A stretch of DNA of 64,000 nucleotides from Rhodopseudomonas julia. GTDB taxonomy: Bacteria > Pseudomonadota > Alphaproteobacteria > Rhizobiales > Afifellaceae. Shown piece by piece: positions 43,394-52,261 of the stretch. The notes under the pieces were generated by a model. The model was not told where the DNA came from and did not search any database. It worked only from the letters and a program-made list of their open reading frames with translations. Made by a program: the position numbers and the translations under genes. The stretch is taken from contig NZ_JAUSUK010000002.1 of assembly GCF_030813515.1 (NCBI RefSeq), positions 806,001 to 870,000 of the forward strand, read 5' to 3'. Numbering within the stretch: position 1 is the first letter of the stretch; each line of letters opens with the position of its first letter.

Positions 43394-44575
43394 ATGGACC
43401 CGAAGAGCTTAGAAAGAGCTAATGACGACGGCAAGCGCCGTGCACGACGCCTTTTCGGACTGAAGAGCGCAGGGTTCCTTGCTGCGGTCTTCTTCGCGCT
43501 CGGCGTTTATCTACCTTTCTTCCCGGTCTGGCTCGAAGCGCAAGGCCTCTCCGACGGACAGATCGGGGTAGCCGTTGCTTTGCCATTGCTCGTGCGTGCG
43601 GTCTTGAGCGGGACGCTTGCCGCGGCAGCCGATCGTCTCGGCGAACTGCGCGTCGCCGCAGCACTCTATGCCGGCGTCGCGACCATCGTCTTCTTCGCGC
43701 TCAACTTCGTCGGAGGTGCTGCGGCGCTGCTGTTGATCTCCTCTGCCGCTCTCATCTTCTGGAACGCGCTCATCCCTCTGGGGGACGCCGTGGCGCTCAC
43801 GGGCGTGCGCCGGCACGGCAATGATTACGGGCGCATCCGGCTGTGGGGATCGGTCGCGTTCATCGTCGGGAATTTCGCCGCCGGGCAGATCATCTCGAGC
43901 GTTTCGGTCGATGCCGTTTACGGGCTGCAGCTCGCAGCCTTCGCTTTCGGGATTCTTGCCGCCCTGTCTTTGCCGCTCGTCGGGCGGGCCGCCAAGCTCG
44001 CCAAGGGCAGCGGCATGATCGGCGTCCCGCGGGATCGGCGCCTCGTCCTGACCATCGCTGCGGCCAGTCTCGTGACCGGCAGTCACGGCGCTTATTACGC
44101 TTTCGGCAGCCTTTATTGGCGCTCGCTCGGCTTTTCCGACATCGTCATCGCAGCGCTATGGTCGCTCGGCGTCGTCATCGAAATCGCGTTGTTCTGGTTC
44201 GCAAGGCATTTCGTCGGCTGGGGCGCACGACGTTTCCTCATTGCGGGTGCCACGGGGGCGCTTCTGCGATGGTCGCTCTTTGCCTTTGCGACCGACGTCA
44301 CATGGGCCTTCGCCTTGCAGATCCTGCATGCGCTCACTTTCGCCGCCACCCATCTCGGTGTGATGATGGCGCTCGCCGCGGTTGCCGAGGCAGGTCATAC
44401 GGCGAGGCTTCAGGCCGCCTACCAGTTGAGCGCAGGCCTGGTCATCGGCAGCGGCACCCTGACCGCCGGGCTGCTTTACGGCGTCGCGCCGTCTCTGCCG
44501 TTCTTGCTCATGGCCGCTTTCGGCGCCTGCGGTCTTGCGATCGCGTGGCGCCTGCCGCGTGGCCTTAAAGCTTAG
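43394..44575 (+). CDS. MFS transporter (phenylpropionate permease-like)
   Basis: 393-residue inner-membrane protein with about twelve hydrophobic segments. It fits the MFS_1-like group (related to the 3-phenylpropionate permease HcaT): KSAGFLAAVFFALGVYLPFF at the first helix, GNDYGRIRLWGSVAFIVGNF at the A-like loop and helix 5. Substrate unknown. Start: ATG 43394 near a basic N-terminus; TTG 43379 is an alternative. Convergent with the dgcA gene 42 bases away. Confidence 0.87.
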   Translation: MDPKSLERANDDGKRRARRLFGLKSAGFLAAVFFALGVYLPFFPVWLEAQGLSDGQIGVAVALPLLVRAVLSGTLAAAADRLGELRVAAALYAGVATIVFFALNFVGGAAALLLISSAALIFWNALIPLGDAVALTGVRRHGNDYGRIRLWGSVAFIVGNFAAGQIISSVSVDAVYGLQLAAFAFGILAALSLPLVGRAAKLAKGSGMIGVPRDRRLVLTIAAASLVTGSHGAYYAFGSLYWRSLGFSDIVIAALWSLGVVIEIALFWFARHFVGWGARRFLIAGATGALLRWSLFAFATDVTWAFALQILHALTFAATHLGVMMALAAVAEAGHTARLQAAYQLSAGLVIGSGTLTAGLLYGVAPSLPFLLMAAFGACGLAIAWRLPRGLKA

Positions 44576-44617
44576 GCCCTAAAGGCGAGAGATCCATCTC
44601 AGCTCTGGTCTCAGGCC

Positions 44618-45592
44618 TCAGCCCCAGAGTTGCGGTGTCGGGGGTTCGACGAGCGCGCCGACATAAACGAGGCCGGGCTGACGATCCCGCGCCAGCAGGA
44701 GAGGGCCGTCCAGATCGACGATATCGGCATCCTGGGCGAGAATGACGGCCGGCGCCATCGCGAGCGACGTGCCCACCATGCAGCCGATCATAATCAGATA
44801 GCCGCGCCGGCGCGCCTCGCGGACGAGCTCCAGAGCTTCTGTCAGGCCTCCGGCCTTGTCGAGCTTGACGTTGACGGCGTCGTACTTGCCGGTGAGGCCG
44901 TCGAGATCGGCGAGCGTGTGAAGGCTCTCGTCGGCGCAAATGGGCGCCACATGCGGCATCTCTCGCAACATCTCGTCTTCGCCCGCCGGCAGCGGCTGCT
45001 CGATGAGCTGGACGTGAGATTCTGCGCAGGCGCGCATGTTTTCGAGGATGTTGTGCTCGCTCCAGGATTCGTTGGCATCGACGATCAGCGGAACATGGGG
45101 CATCGCCGCCCGGACAGCGCGGACGCGCTCCGCATCGCCTTCTCCGCCGAGCTTCAGCTTGAGCACATGATTGTGACCCGCACGGTGGGCGGCGCTCGCC
45201 ATGTCGCTCGGGCTGCCGAGCGAGATGGTGTAGGCGGTCTCCAGCGGGCGGGCGACCATGTGGCCGCAGCGATCCGCGGCGGATGTGCCGTCGCGCTTGG
45301 CTTCAAGATCCCAGAACGCGCAATCGATCGCGTTGCGCGCGGCACCGGCCGGCAGCCGCTTTCTGAGATTCTCGCGGTCGAGCCCGTCGAGATCGACGCC
45401 GCGGATCTGCTCCGCGACGCTTTCAACCGTCTCGCCATAACGCGGATAGGGGACGCATTCTCCCCGGCCGGTATGGGGGCCGTCCTTCAGATGTGCGACG
45501 ATGACCTTCGCCTCGGTGCGCGAACCGCGCGAGATCGTGAAGCTGCCGGCGATCGGCCAGGATTCGACGGCGAGATCGAGCGACAGGCTCAT
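44618..45592 (-). CDS. dgcA: N-acetyl-D-glutamate racemase DgcA (enolase superfamily, dipeptide-epimerase-like)
   Basis: 324-residue member of the enolase superfamily, L-Ala-D/L-Glu epimerase type. Features: the KLKLGG lysine motif (about residue 145-150), metal ligands in IVDANESW, IEQPLP and CADESLH, and the second lysine in VNVKLDKAGG. It follows the DUF1611 gene with a 4-base overlap. In marine bacteria this pair (DgcN-DgcA) catabolises D-glutamate: N-acetylation, then racemisation to the L form. Assignment rests on that pairing. Confidence 0.85.
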   Translation of the reverse strand: MSLSLDLAVESWPIAGSFTISRGSRTEAKVIVAHLKDGPHTGRGECVPYPRYGETVESVAEQIRGVDLDGLDRENLRKRLPAGAARNAIDCAFWDLEAKRDGTSAADRCGHMVARPLETAYTISLGSPSDMASAAHRAGHNHVLKLKLGGEGDAERVRAVRAAMPHVPLIVDANESWSEHNILENMRACAESHVQLIEQPLPAGEDEMLREMPHVAPICADESLHTLADLDGLTGKYDAVNVKLDKAGGLTEALELVREARRRGYLIMIGCMVGTSLAMAPAVILAQDADIVDLDGPLLLARDRQPGLVYVGALVEPPTPQLWG

Positions 45593-46596
45593 GCGACGAA
45601 CTCTTTGAGAAGGCGGTCCACGAGATTGGCGACGCCGGTGCGGATCGGATCGCAGGCCGGCAGCCCGTAGCGTTCTTCCGCCTCTGCGAGACAGGCTTTC
45701 GCATCTTCTTCAGAGAGCGCCTGTGTGTTGATCGAGATGCCGAGCGGCGCGATCGCCGGATTGGTGAGCCGCCCGAGCCGCATCGTTTCCTCGATCACCG
45801 CTTCGATCGTCGAAATCGGCGCTTCGACATTGCGCATCTTCGTGCGCGTCGGCTCGTGGCAGACGACGAAGACGTCCGGCTGTGCACCGTGTAGGAGGCC
45901 GAGACTGACGCCTGCAAAGGAGGGGTGGAAGAGCGAACCTTGCCCTTCGATGATCTGCCAGTGATCCGGCTCGGTCGCAGGCGAGAGCCATTCAGCCGCG
46001 CCGGAGATGAAGTCGGCAACGACAGCGTCGATCGCAACGCCTCGCCCCGAGATCATGACGCCGGTCTGGCCGGTTGCGCAGAAGGTCGAGTCGACGCCGC
46101 GTCCGTTAAGCTCGCGATCGATGGCGAGTGCTGCGTATTTCTTGCCGACCGAGCAGTCGGTGCCGACGGTCAAGAGCCGCTTGCCGGGACGCTTCGTGCC
46201 CTTGCCCGTGGCAAAGCGGCGATCTGCGTGGCGTGTGTCGTGGAGCTTGACGCCCTTGCGTTCAGCTGCCTCGCGGATCGCGTCGACCGAAGCAAGCCGC
46301 ACATGCAGGCCGCTTGCGATATCCATTCCGGATTCGATCGCCTCCACGATCGTCGATGTCCAATGCTCCGGCAACACACCGCCGGGATTGACGGCTCCGA
46401 TGATGAGAGTGCGGGCGCCAGCTTCGGCCGCCTCGGCAATCGTCATATCCTTCAGACCCGTATCGGCCTGGCAGCCGGGGAGACGCAGCTGACCGACACA
46501 CCATTCTCGGCTCCAGTCGACGACCCCATAGGCCGTCTTGGCCGCGAGTTTGTCCGGGACGTCGCCGAGGAAAATAAGATAAGGACGCTCAATCAT
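45589..46596 (-). CDS. dgcN: D-glutamate N-acetyltransferase DgcN (DUF1611 family)
   Basis: 335-residue protein of the DUF1611 family: an N-terminal Rossmann-like domain and a P-loop-like C-terminal domain with TVGTDCSVGKKYAALAIDRE at about residues 142-161. In the characterised pair it N-acetylates D-glutamate, feeding DgcA. ATG 46596 is the first gene of the two. The upstream ~120 bases before mlaE (opposite strand) hold no recognised operator. Confidence 0.83.
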   Translation of the reverse strand: MIERPYLIFLGDVPDKLAAKTAYGVVDWSREWCVGQLRLPGCQADTGLKDMTIAEAAEAGARTLIIGAVNPGGVLPEHWTSTIVEAIESGMDIASGLHVRLASVDAIREAAERKGVKLHDTRHADRRFATGKGTKRPGKRLLTVGTDCSVGKKYAALAIDRELNGRGVDSTFCATGQTGVMISGRGVAIDAVVADFISGAAEWLSPATEPDHWQIIEGQGSLFHPSFAGVSLGLLHGAQPDVFVVCHEPTRTKMRNVEAPISTIEAVIEETMRLGRLTNPAIAPLGISINTQALSEEDAKACLAEAEERYGLPACDPIRTGVANLVDRLLKEFVA

Positions 46597-46720
46597 TTGA
46601 AATGTGTGGCCTCGTTGCGCTTGTGATGCCCATGCGGTGCGGGCAAAGTCCGCCCGATGAAGGCCGCACCGTTAGCACGCTGCAAAGGCAGCGTCAGCTG
46701 TTGTTACGTCACGTGAGGTT

Positions 46721-47848
46721 ATGACGTCCGATCTCTCTTACGAACTGGTCGGCGAGCGTTTTGTCCTGCGGCCCAAGGGTGTGTGGGCGATCGACCAGGC
46801 CGCCAATATCGACCGCTCGTTGCAGAAGGCGGCGGGCGATGAGGACAGCCGTGCGCGCCGTCTGGAAATCGATCTTTCCGGCCTTGAGACGCTCGACACG
46901 GCAGGCGCGTTTCTTCTCGTGCGTTTGGAGAAGGCCTGGCGGCAATCGGGCCGGGACGTCACCTATGTCGGCGCGGAGGAGGGGCGCGAGACCCTGATCG
47001 CCCGCGTGCGCGAGGCAGTTAAAGCAGACGAGACGCTGCCGCATCCCAAAAAGCAGACCCTCTTCGTCGATGTCGGGCAGACCGTCCTGTCGATCGCCGC
47101 TGATGCGAAACGCGTCATCAGCATGCTCGGCTCGGTCATTCTCGAGATTTTGCACGTCATCCTGCATCCGGGCTCCGCTCGGTTTTATGCGATCATCAAT
47201 CAGATGGAGATGATCGGGCTTCGTGCGGTGCCGATCGTGGTGCTGATGTCTTTCATCATTGGCGCCATCCTCGCCCAGCAGTCGGCTTTCCAGCTGCGCT
47301 ATTTCGGGGCCGAGGTCTTTTCCGTCGATCTCCTTGGCATTCTCGCTTTGCGGGAAATCTCGCTCTTGTTGACCGCCATCATGGTTGCCGGCCGCTCGGG
47401 CAGCGCGATCACGGCGGAACTCGGCTCAATGCAGATGCGCGAGGAGATCGACGCGTTGCGGGTGATGGGCATGGACCCGATCAGCGTTCTGATTTTGCCG
47501 CGCATCCTGGCGCTTTTGATCGTTTTGCCGTTGCTGTCTTTCATCGCCGCGCTGGCGACGCTGGGCGGCGGCATGATGATGCTGTGGCTTTATTCGAGCA
47601 TCACGCCAGACGCCTTCATCGCCCGCCTGCACGACGCCATCGATATGTCGAGCCTCCTGTCTGGCCTCTACAAGTCGCCTTTCATGGCTCTCATCATCGG
47701 TCTCATCGCCTGTACCGAGGGCATGGCGGTTGGGGGCAGTGCGGAATCACTCGGTCGGCGGACGACCGCCTCCGTCGTGAAGGCGATTTTCATGGTGATC
47801 GTCGTCGACGGGCTGTTTGCCGTTTTCTACGCCGCGATCGGCTTTTGA
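46721..47848 (+). CDS. mlaE: MlaE family lipid ABC transporter permease with N-terminal STAS domain
   Basis: 375-residue fusion. Residues ~1-110 form a STAS/MlaB-like domain (LEIDLSGLETLDTAGAFLLV), and ~130-375 are the MlaE permease with five hydrophobic segments (QMEMIGLRAVPIVVLMSFII, GRSGSAITAELGSMQMREEI, ALRVMGMDPISVLILPRILA). In E. coli MlaB is separate, so here the regulatory subunit is built in. It moves phospholipids across the inner membrane with the ATPase and MCE protein that follow. ATG 46721 follows a GTGAGG ribosome site. Confidence 0.92.
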   Translation: MTSDLSYELVGERFVLRPKGVWAIDQAANIDRSLQKAAGDEDSRARRLEIDLSGLETLDTAGAFLLVRLEKAWRQSGRDVTYVGAEEGRETLIARVREAVKADETLPHPKKQTLFVDVGQTVLSIAADAKRVISMLGSVILEILHVILHPGSARFYAIINQMEMIGLRAVPIVVLMSFIIGAILAQQSAFQLRYFGAEVFSVDLLGILALREISLLLTAIMVAGRSGSAITAELGSMQMREEIDALRVMGMDPISVLILPRILALLIVLPLLSFIAALATLGGGMMMLWLYSSITPDAFIARLHDAIDMSSLLSGLYKSPFMALIIGLIACTEGMAVGGSAESLGRRTTASVVKAIFMVIVVDGLFAVFYAAIGF

Positions 47849-47855
47849 GGTCTTG

Positions 47856-48677
47856 ATGGAGCAGACGTCCAACAAAAGCGGCAAACGACCCGACGGACAC
47901 GGCGGCGGCAAAGCCAAGCAACCGATCATTTCGGTGCGCGGTCTCACGGTTGGGTTCGGCGACAAGCCGATCCTTCAAAATCTCGACCTCGATATCTATC
48001 GCGGCGAGGTGCTTGCGGTCGTGGGTGCGTCGGGTGCGGGAAAATCGGTGCTGACGCGCGCCATTCTCGGTCTTCTGCCACGCCGCGAAGGGCAAATCGT
48101 TGCTTTCGGACATGATCTGACCGAGGGGGGCAATCCGGAGCTCGAGCGCCGATGGGGCGTTCTCTTCCAGCAGGGTGCCTTGTTCTCGGGATTGACCGTC
48201 GCCGACAACATCATGGTGCCGATGCGCGAATACCTCGATCTTCCGGAACCTCTGATGGAAATTCTGGCGACGATGAAGGTCGAACTCGTCGGGCTGCGAG
48301 CCGCGGACGGGATCAAATATCCTTCAGAACTCTCCGGCGGTATGATCAAGCGCGCCGCTCTTGCACGTGCACTCGCCCTTGACCCGGAGATTGTTTTCCT
48401 AGACGAGCCGACGTCTGGGCTCGATCCCATTTCGGCGGCGGCTTTCGATCGCCTTATCGCCGATCTTCGCGAGACTTTGGGTTTGACCGTCGTCATGGTA
48501 ACCCATGATCTCGACACTCTGCATGCCATCGTCGACCGTATTGCCGTGGTCGGAGAAAAACGCATTCTTGTCGAAGGCGACATCGCGGCGATGGAGCGCT
48601 TCGACCACCCCTGGGTCCGTGATTACTTCAGCGGCGAGCGCGCGCGGGCGGCCGGTCTTTCGGAAGTGAGCCGATAA
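47856..48677 (+). CDS. mlaF: MlaF-like ABC transporter ATP-binding protein
   Basis: 273-residue ATPase of the Mla/phospholipid system. Walker A VVGASGAGKSVLTRAIL, Q-loop FQQGALFSGLTVADNI, signature ELSGGMIKRAALARAL, Walker B PEIVFLDEPTSGLDP and H-loop THDLDTLHAIVDR. N-terminal ~28 residues are polar. It starts 7 bases after mlaE and ends 2 bases before mlaD. Confidence 0.94.
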   Translation: MEQTSNKSGKRPDGHGGGKAKQPIISVRGLTVGFGDKPILQNLDLDIYRGEVLAVVGASGAGKSVLTRAILGLLPRREGQIVAFGHDLTEGGNPELERRWGVLFQQGALFSGLTVADNIMVPMREYLDLPEPLMEILATMKVELVGLRAADGIKYPSELSGGMIKRAALARALALDPEIVFLDEPTSGLDPISAAAFDRLIADLRETLGLTVVMVTHDLDTLHAIVDRIAVVGEKRILVEGDIAAMERFDHPWVRDYFSGERARAAGLSEVSR

Positions 48678-48679
48678 AC

Positions 48680-50542
48680 ATGGAAAGCAAAGCCAATACA
48701 GCCGTCATAGGCGCCTTCACACTTGCTGTTTTGGTTGCAGCCTTCGGCTTCATTTACTGGATGGCAAGCTCGGAGGGCTCGCAGGAGCAGCAGCCGCTGC
48801 GCATCGTCTTCTCCGGCTCCATCACCGGGCTCACCAAGGGGGCTTTGGTGCTCTTCAACGGCATCAAGGTGGGCGACGTGAAGGCTCTTGAGATCGATCC
48901 AACGGATCCGTCGCGCGTTTATGTGCGCGTCGCGGTGGGCTCGAATACGCCAATCAAGTCCGATACTGAAGTTTCGCTCGGGTTCCAGGGCGTGACCGGT
49001 GTCGGCTATATCGAAATGGTGGGCGGCTCGGCGAACGAGCCCGACGTGTGGGAGCAGACGGACGACGAGGTTCCGGTGCTCGTTGCCAAGCAGTCCAATA
49101 TGCAGGATCTTATGGCCTCTGCCCGGGAGATTGCCGGACGGGCGGAATCCACGCTCGATTCCCTCGATGGGATCGTTGCCGACAATCGGGATGGCATCAA
49201 CCGGATCATCGGCAACATCGACACATTCTCTGAAGCGCTGAGCCAGAATTCGGAGCAGATCTCGACCTTGATCCAATCTGTCTCGCGCGCCGCGGATGGA
49301 ATGGCCGGCATGTCGGGAAAGCTCGATGGCATTGTCGCCAAGGCGGATGAACTTCTTGCGGCCGTGCAGCCTGACAAGATTTCCCAAACAGTCGACAACG
49401 TCGCCGAGTTCAGCCAGTCGCTCGGAGACACGAGCGCCGAAGTGCGCAAGTTCGTCGAGAATCTCTCCGGCGTTTCCGACGACGTGCGCGAGTTCTCCGA
49501 CCGCATGCGCAGTGTCGGTGAAAAGGCGGACATACTCGTCGGCGAGGTCCAGGCTAAGACGGGCCCAATCCTCGATGCTATCGATCCTGACAAGCTCGCA
49601 CGCACGCTCGACAATATTGACCGGGTGAGCGGGGCTATCGAGCCGGAACAGGTGCGCACCGCCGTCAAGGGCGCATCCGATCTCGCTGCGACGCTGAGCG
49701 CCAGGCAGGAAGACATCGACCAGCTCGTCACGCGGCTCTCGGCGGCCAGCACGCGCCTCGATGACGTGCTGGCCGCCGTCGATCCGGAGCGCGTGCGCAG
49801 CGTCGTCGATCAGGCCGAAACGATCGTGGCGAGCGTCGACCCGGCGAAGATTTCCGCGACCGTCGACAATGTCGATCGCATCAGCGCCGCCATCGACCCC
49901 GAGCGTGTACGCACCACCGTCGAAGGCGTGTCCGACCTAGCGGCGACGCTCAAGGCGCGGCGCGAGCAGATCGACGAGCTGGTGACGCGTCTCGCCTCGG
50001 TCAGCCGTCAGACCGATAATGTGCTTGCTGCGGTTGATCCGCAGAAGGTCCAAACGATGGTGAACGATGCCAGCGAGGTCATGGCGAGCGTCGATCCTCA
50101 GAAGATCACCGACACTGTCGACAGCATCAACCGGGTTGCAACGACGGTCGACGAATCGCGCGAGGACATTCGCGTCATCATTGCCAATGCCCGGCAGGTT
50201 TCCGATCGCCTCGGTGTGCTGAGCGCGAAGGCCGAAGGGCTTTTGGGGACACTCGACGACACCGCCTCGAGCGAAGAGGGGCAGGGGCTGATCGCCCAGG
50301 CGCGGGCAACGCTTGCCGAAATCCAGACGGCTGCGGCGACGTTCAACGAACAGGCGAAGACGATCGGCTCCGGGGCCTCGGATTTTTCCAGCCGAGGACT
50401 TGCCGATATCCGCCAATTCGTGAACGAGGGCCGGCGAACCGTATCAAGGCTGGATTCGCTGATTTCCGAACTTGAGAAAAATCCGGGCCGCTTGATCTTC
50501 GGCGGAGACAATGCGCCCACTTATCGCGGCCAAAGACGATGA
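48680..50542 (+). CDS. mlaD: MlaD-like MCE protein with long repeated coiled-coil extension
   Basis: 620 residues. One N-terminal transmembrane helix (TAVIGAFTLAVLVAAFGFIYW), one MCE domain (about 40-125, RIVFSGSITGLTKGALVLFN and SLGFQGVTGVGYIEM), then ~490 residues of helical sequence, far beyond E. coli MlaD (~180). Residues 306-475 are two tandem 85-residue repeats (LARTLDNIDRVSGAIEPEQV and ISATVDNVDRISAAIDPERV) with a partial third; VDPxK/R pairs recur. Extended MCE proteins of this kind form tubes or bridges for lipid passage, so a trans-periplasm role is plausible. Confidence 0.9.
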   Translation: MESKANTAVIGAFTLAVLVAAFGFIYWMASSEGSQEQQPLRIVFSGSITGLTKGALVLFNGIKVGDVKALEIDPTDPSRVYVRVAVGSNTPIKSDTEVSLGFQGVTGVGYIEMVGGSANEPDVWEQTDDEVPVLVAKQSNMQDLMASAREIAGRAESTLDSLDGIVADNRDGINRIIGNIDTFSEALSQNSEQISTLIQSVSRAADGMAGMSGKLDGIVAKADELLAAVQPDKISQTVDNVAEFSQSLGDTSAEVRKFVENLSGVSDDVREFSDRMRSVGEKADILVGEVQAKTGPILDAIDPDKLARTLDNIDRVSGAIEPEQVRTAVKGASDLAATLSARQEDIDQLVTRLSAASTRLDDVLAAVDPERVRSVVDQAETIVASVDPAKISATVDNVDRISAAIDPERVRTTVEGVSDLAATLKARREQIDELVTRLASVSRQTDNVLAAVDPQKVQTMVNDASEVMASVDPQKITDTVDSINRVATTVDESREDIRVIIANARQVSDRLGVLSAKAEGLLGTLDDTASSEEGQGLIAQARATLAEIQTAAATFNEQAKTIGSGASDFSSRGLADIRQFVNEGRRTVSRLDSLISELEKNPGRLIFGGDNAPTYRGQRR

Positions 50543-50607
50543 TTGCAGCGATGATGGCGACGATGACTGCAAAGTCCCCTTGTGGGACAGATCGCAAGGG
50601 CGATTGG

Positions 50608-51237
50608 ATGAAGATGCGCAAGGACATCGGGACGGGCCACGTTCAACGCGGGCGCCACTTCGGAGGTGCGGCCGGTGCTGCGGCGCTCGTCTCGCTGTTG
50701 CTGCTCGGCGGCTGTGCCGTCCTGCCGAAGACGCCCGATTCCATTTATGATCTGACCGCGCCGCAGGACGTCTCCGTGCGTGCCGGCACATCTGCGCAGA
50801 TTCTGGTTCCGGTGCCTGCCGCTCTGGCAAGCCTCGACACGACGCGCATTGCGGCACGCCCGACGCCTGCCGAACTCGCCTACCTGCCGGGGGCAGCCTG
50901 GCCCGACACGCTGCCGCGGTTGTTGCAGGCGCGGCTCATGGAGACGCTGCAGAATACGGGGCGTGTGAAAGCCGTCGGCCTGCCCGGGCAGGGGCTTTTG
51001 ATCGATTATCAGATCGTCCTCGACGTGCGCGCCTTCGAGCTCAGGAACGGCGTCGCTGTCGCCGATTTCAACGTCAAACTTCTCAACGACCGCAACGGCC
51101 GCGTCGTCGCCTCGCGCGTCGTGCATGCGGAAAGCCCCGTCGCAAGCAACGACAATGCAGCGATCGTCGCCGGCCTCAACCAGGCGATGGATCAGGCGTT
51201 TGCCGAGATCGCCAACTGGACGCTGACGAGCGTTTAG
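50608..51237 (+). CDS. ABC-type transport auxiliary lipoprotein (PqiC/DUF330 family)
   Basis: About 209 residues from this start. Lipobox LLLLGGCAVLPKTPDSIYDL, then a PqiC/DUF330 domain. It probably sits in the outer membrane as a partner of the MlaD-like protein, as PqiC does for PqiB. ATG 50608 (with AAGGG upstream) keeps the pre-lipobox part within a normal signal length; ATG 50539 overlaps the mlaD stop in ATGA fashion but would put 59 residues before the cysteine. Last gene of the mla operon. Confidence 0.85.
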   Translation: MKMRKDIGTGHVQRGRHFGGAAGAAALVSLLLLGGCAVLPKTPDSIYDLTAPQDVSVRAGTSAQILVPVPAALASLDTTRIAARPTPAELAYLPGAAWPDTLPRLLQARLMETLQNTGRVKAVGLPGQGLLIDYQIVLDVRAFELRNGVAVADFNVKLLNDRNGRVVASRVVHAESPVASNDNAAIVAGLNQAMDQAFAEIANWTLTSV

Positions 51238-51319
51238 GGCGCCGCGTTTTCAGTCCTCCCGGCGGGAGATCGCCGGTGCTGCCGCCATGTGATTTTTCTT
51301 CCCCCACGAGATCCGAAGC

Positions 51320-52069
51320 GTGACGATCACCAAACAAGACGAACTGGACGGGCTGAAGGAAATCGGGCGGATCGTGGCCAATGCCATGCGCTCGATGGCG
51401 AAAGCGGTGGAGCCCGGCATGACGACCAGGGAATTGGACGAGATCGGTCAGGCATTTCTCGAGCGTGAGGGCGCGGTGTCGGCGCCGCAAAGCTGTTACG
51501 ATTTCCCGGGCGCGACATGTATCAGCGTCAACGAGGAAATCGCGCACGGCATTCCTGGCGACCGGGTGATCGCTCAAGGTGATCTGGTCAATATCGACGT
51601 TTCGGCTTCGAAGAACGGCTATTTTGCCGATACCGGGGCGACATTTCGTGTGGGACCCGTCGAGCACTCGCTGGAGCGCCTCTGCAAAGACGGTAAGCGG
51701 GCCATGCAGATCGGCATCGCGCAGGTCGGCAGCGGACGGCCGCTCGCGGCCATCGGAGATGCCATAGGGCACTTCGCCTCGCAGCGCGGCTATACGCTCA
51801 TCCGCAATCTCGCCAGCCATGGGGTGGGCCGCTCCCTGCACGAATACCCCGGGGAAATCGCGACCTGGCCGACGCGGAGCGACAGGCGGCGCATCAACAA
51901 GGGGCTCGTGCTCACCGTCGAGCCGTTCCTGTCGAAGGGCGGTCTCTGGGCTGCCGAGGGCGATGACGGATGGACACTTTACAGTGAGCCCTCCGCCCCC
52001 GTGGTGCAGTACGAGCACACGATCGTCGCCACCGATCGAGATCCGATCATTGTGACACTACCGGGCTGA
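51320..52069 (+). CDS. map: type I methionyl aminopeptidase
   Basis: 249-residue metallopeptidase removing N-terminal methionine. Dinuclear metal ligands: NIDVS, ADTGATF, ASHGVGRSLHEYPGEI (catalytic His), TVEPF and QYEHTI. The start is GTG 51320. A ribosome site is weak (GAGATCCG). Bacteria usually have at least one essential Map elsewhere, so this may be a second copy. It faces the GPR-like gene with a shared intergenic region holding that gene's terminator. Confidence 0.92.
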   Translation: MTITKQDELDGLKEIGRIVANAMRSMAKAVEPGMTTRELDEIGQAFLEREGAVSAPQSCYDFPGATCISVNEEIAHGIPGDRVIAQGDLVNIDVSASKNGYFADTGATFRVGPVEHSLERLCKDGKRAMQIGIAQVGSGRPLAAIGDAIGHFASQRGYTLIRNLASHGVGRSLHEYPGEIATWPTRSDRRRINKGLVLTVEPFLSKGGLWAAEGDDGWTLYSEPSAPVVQYEHTIVATDRDPIIVTLPG

Positions 52070-52212
52070 CGGTCTTTGGGCCTTGCGGGGCCGCAGGTCC
52101 GAAAGGCTTAAATGGTGCTCCCTCGACGCCGTCCTTAGCGTCGCCTGGCCATAACGTTCCCTGGCAATAGTATCGCCGGGCCTCAAGGTTCTCCTGGCCC
52201 CTTGCAGACAAC

Positions 52213-52239
52213 AAAAAGGGCGGCTCGTGGCCGCCCTTT
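52213..52239 (-). terminator. rho-independent terminator of the GPR-like gene
   Basis: On the minus strand: AAAGGGCGGC-CACGA-GCCGCCCTTT followed by TTGTTG. It lies 23 bases past the giant gene's stop at 52262. A weaker version could also end the map transcript. Confidence 0.85.
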
Positions 52240-52261
52240 CGTGTCTTCGTGATTGCTTGCT

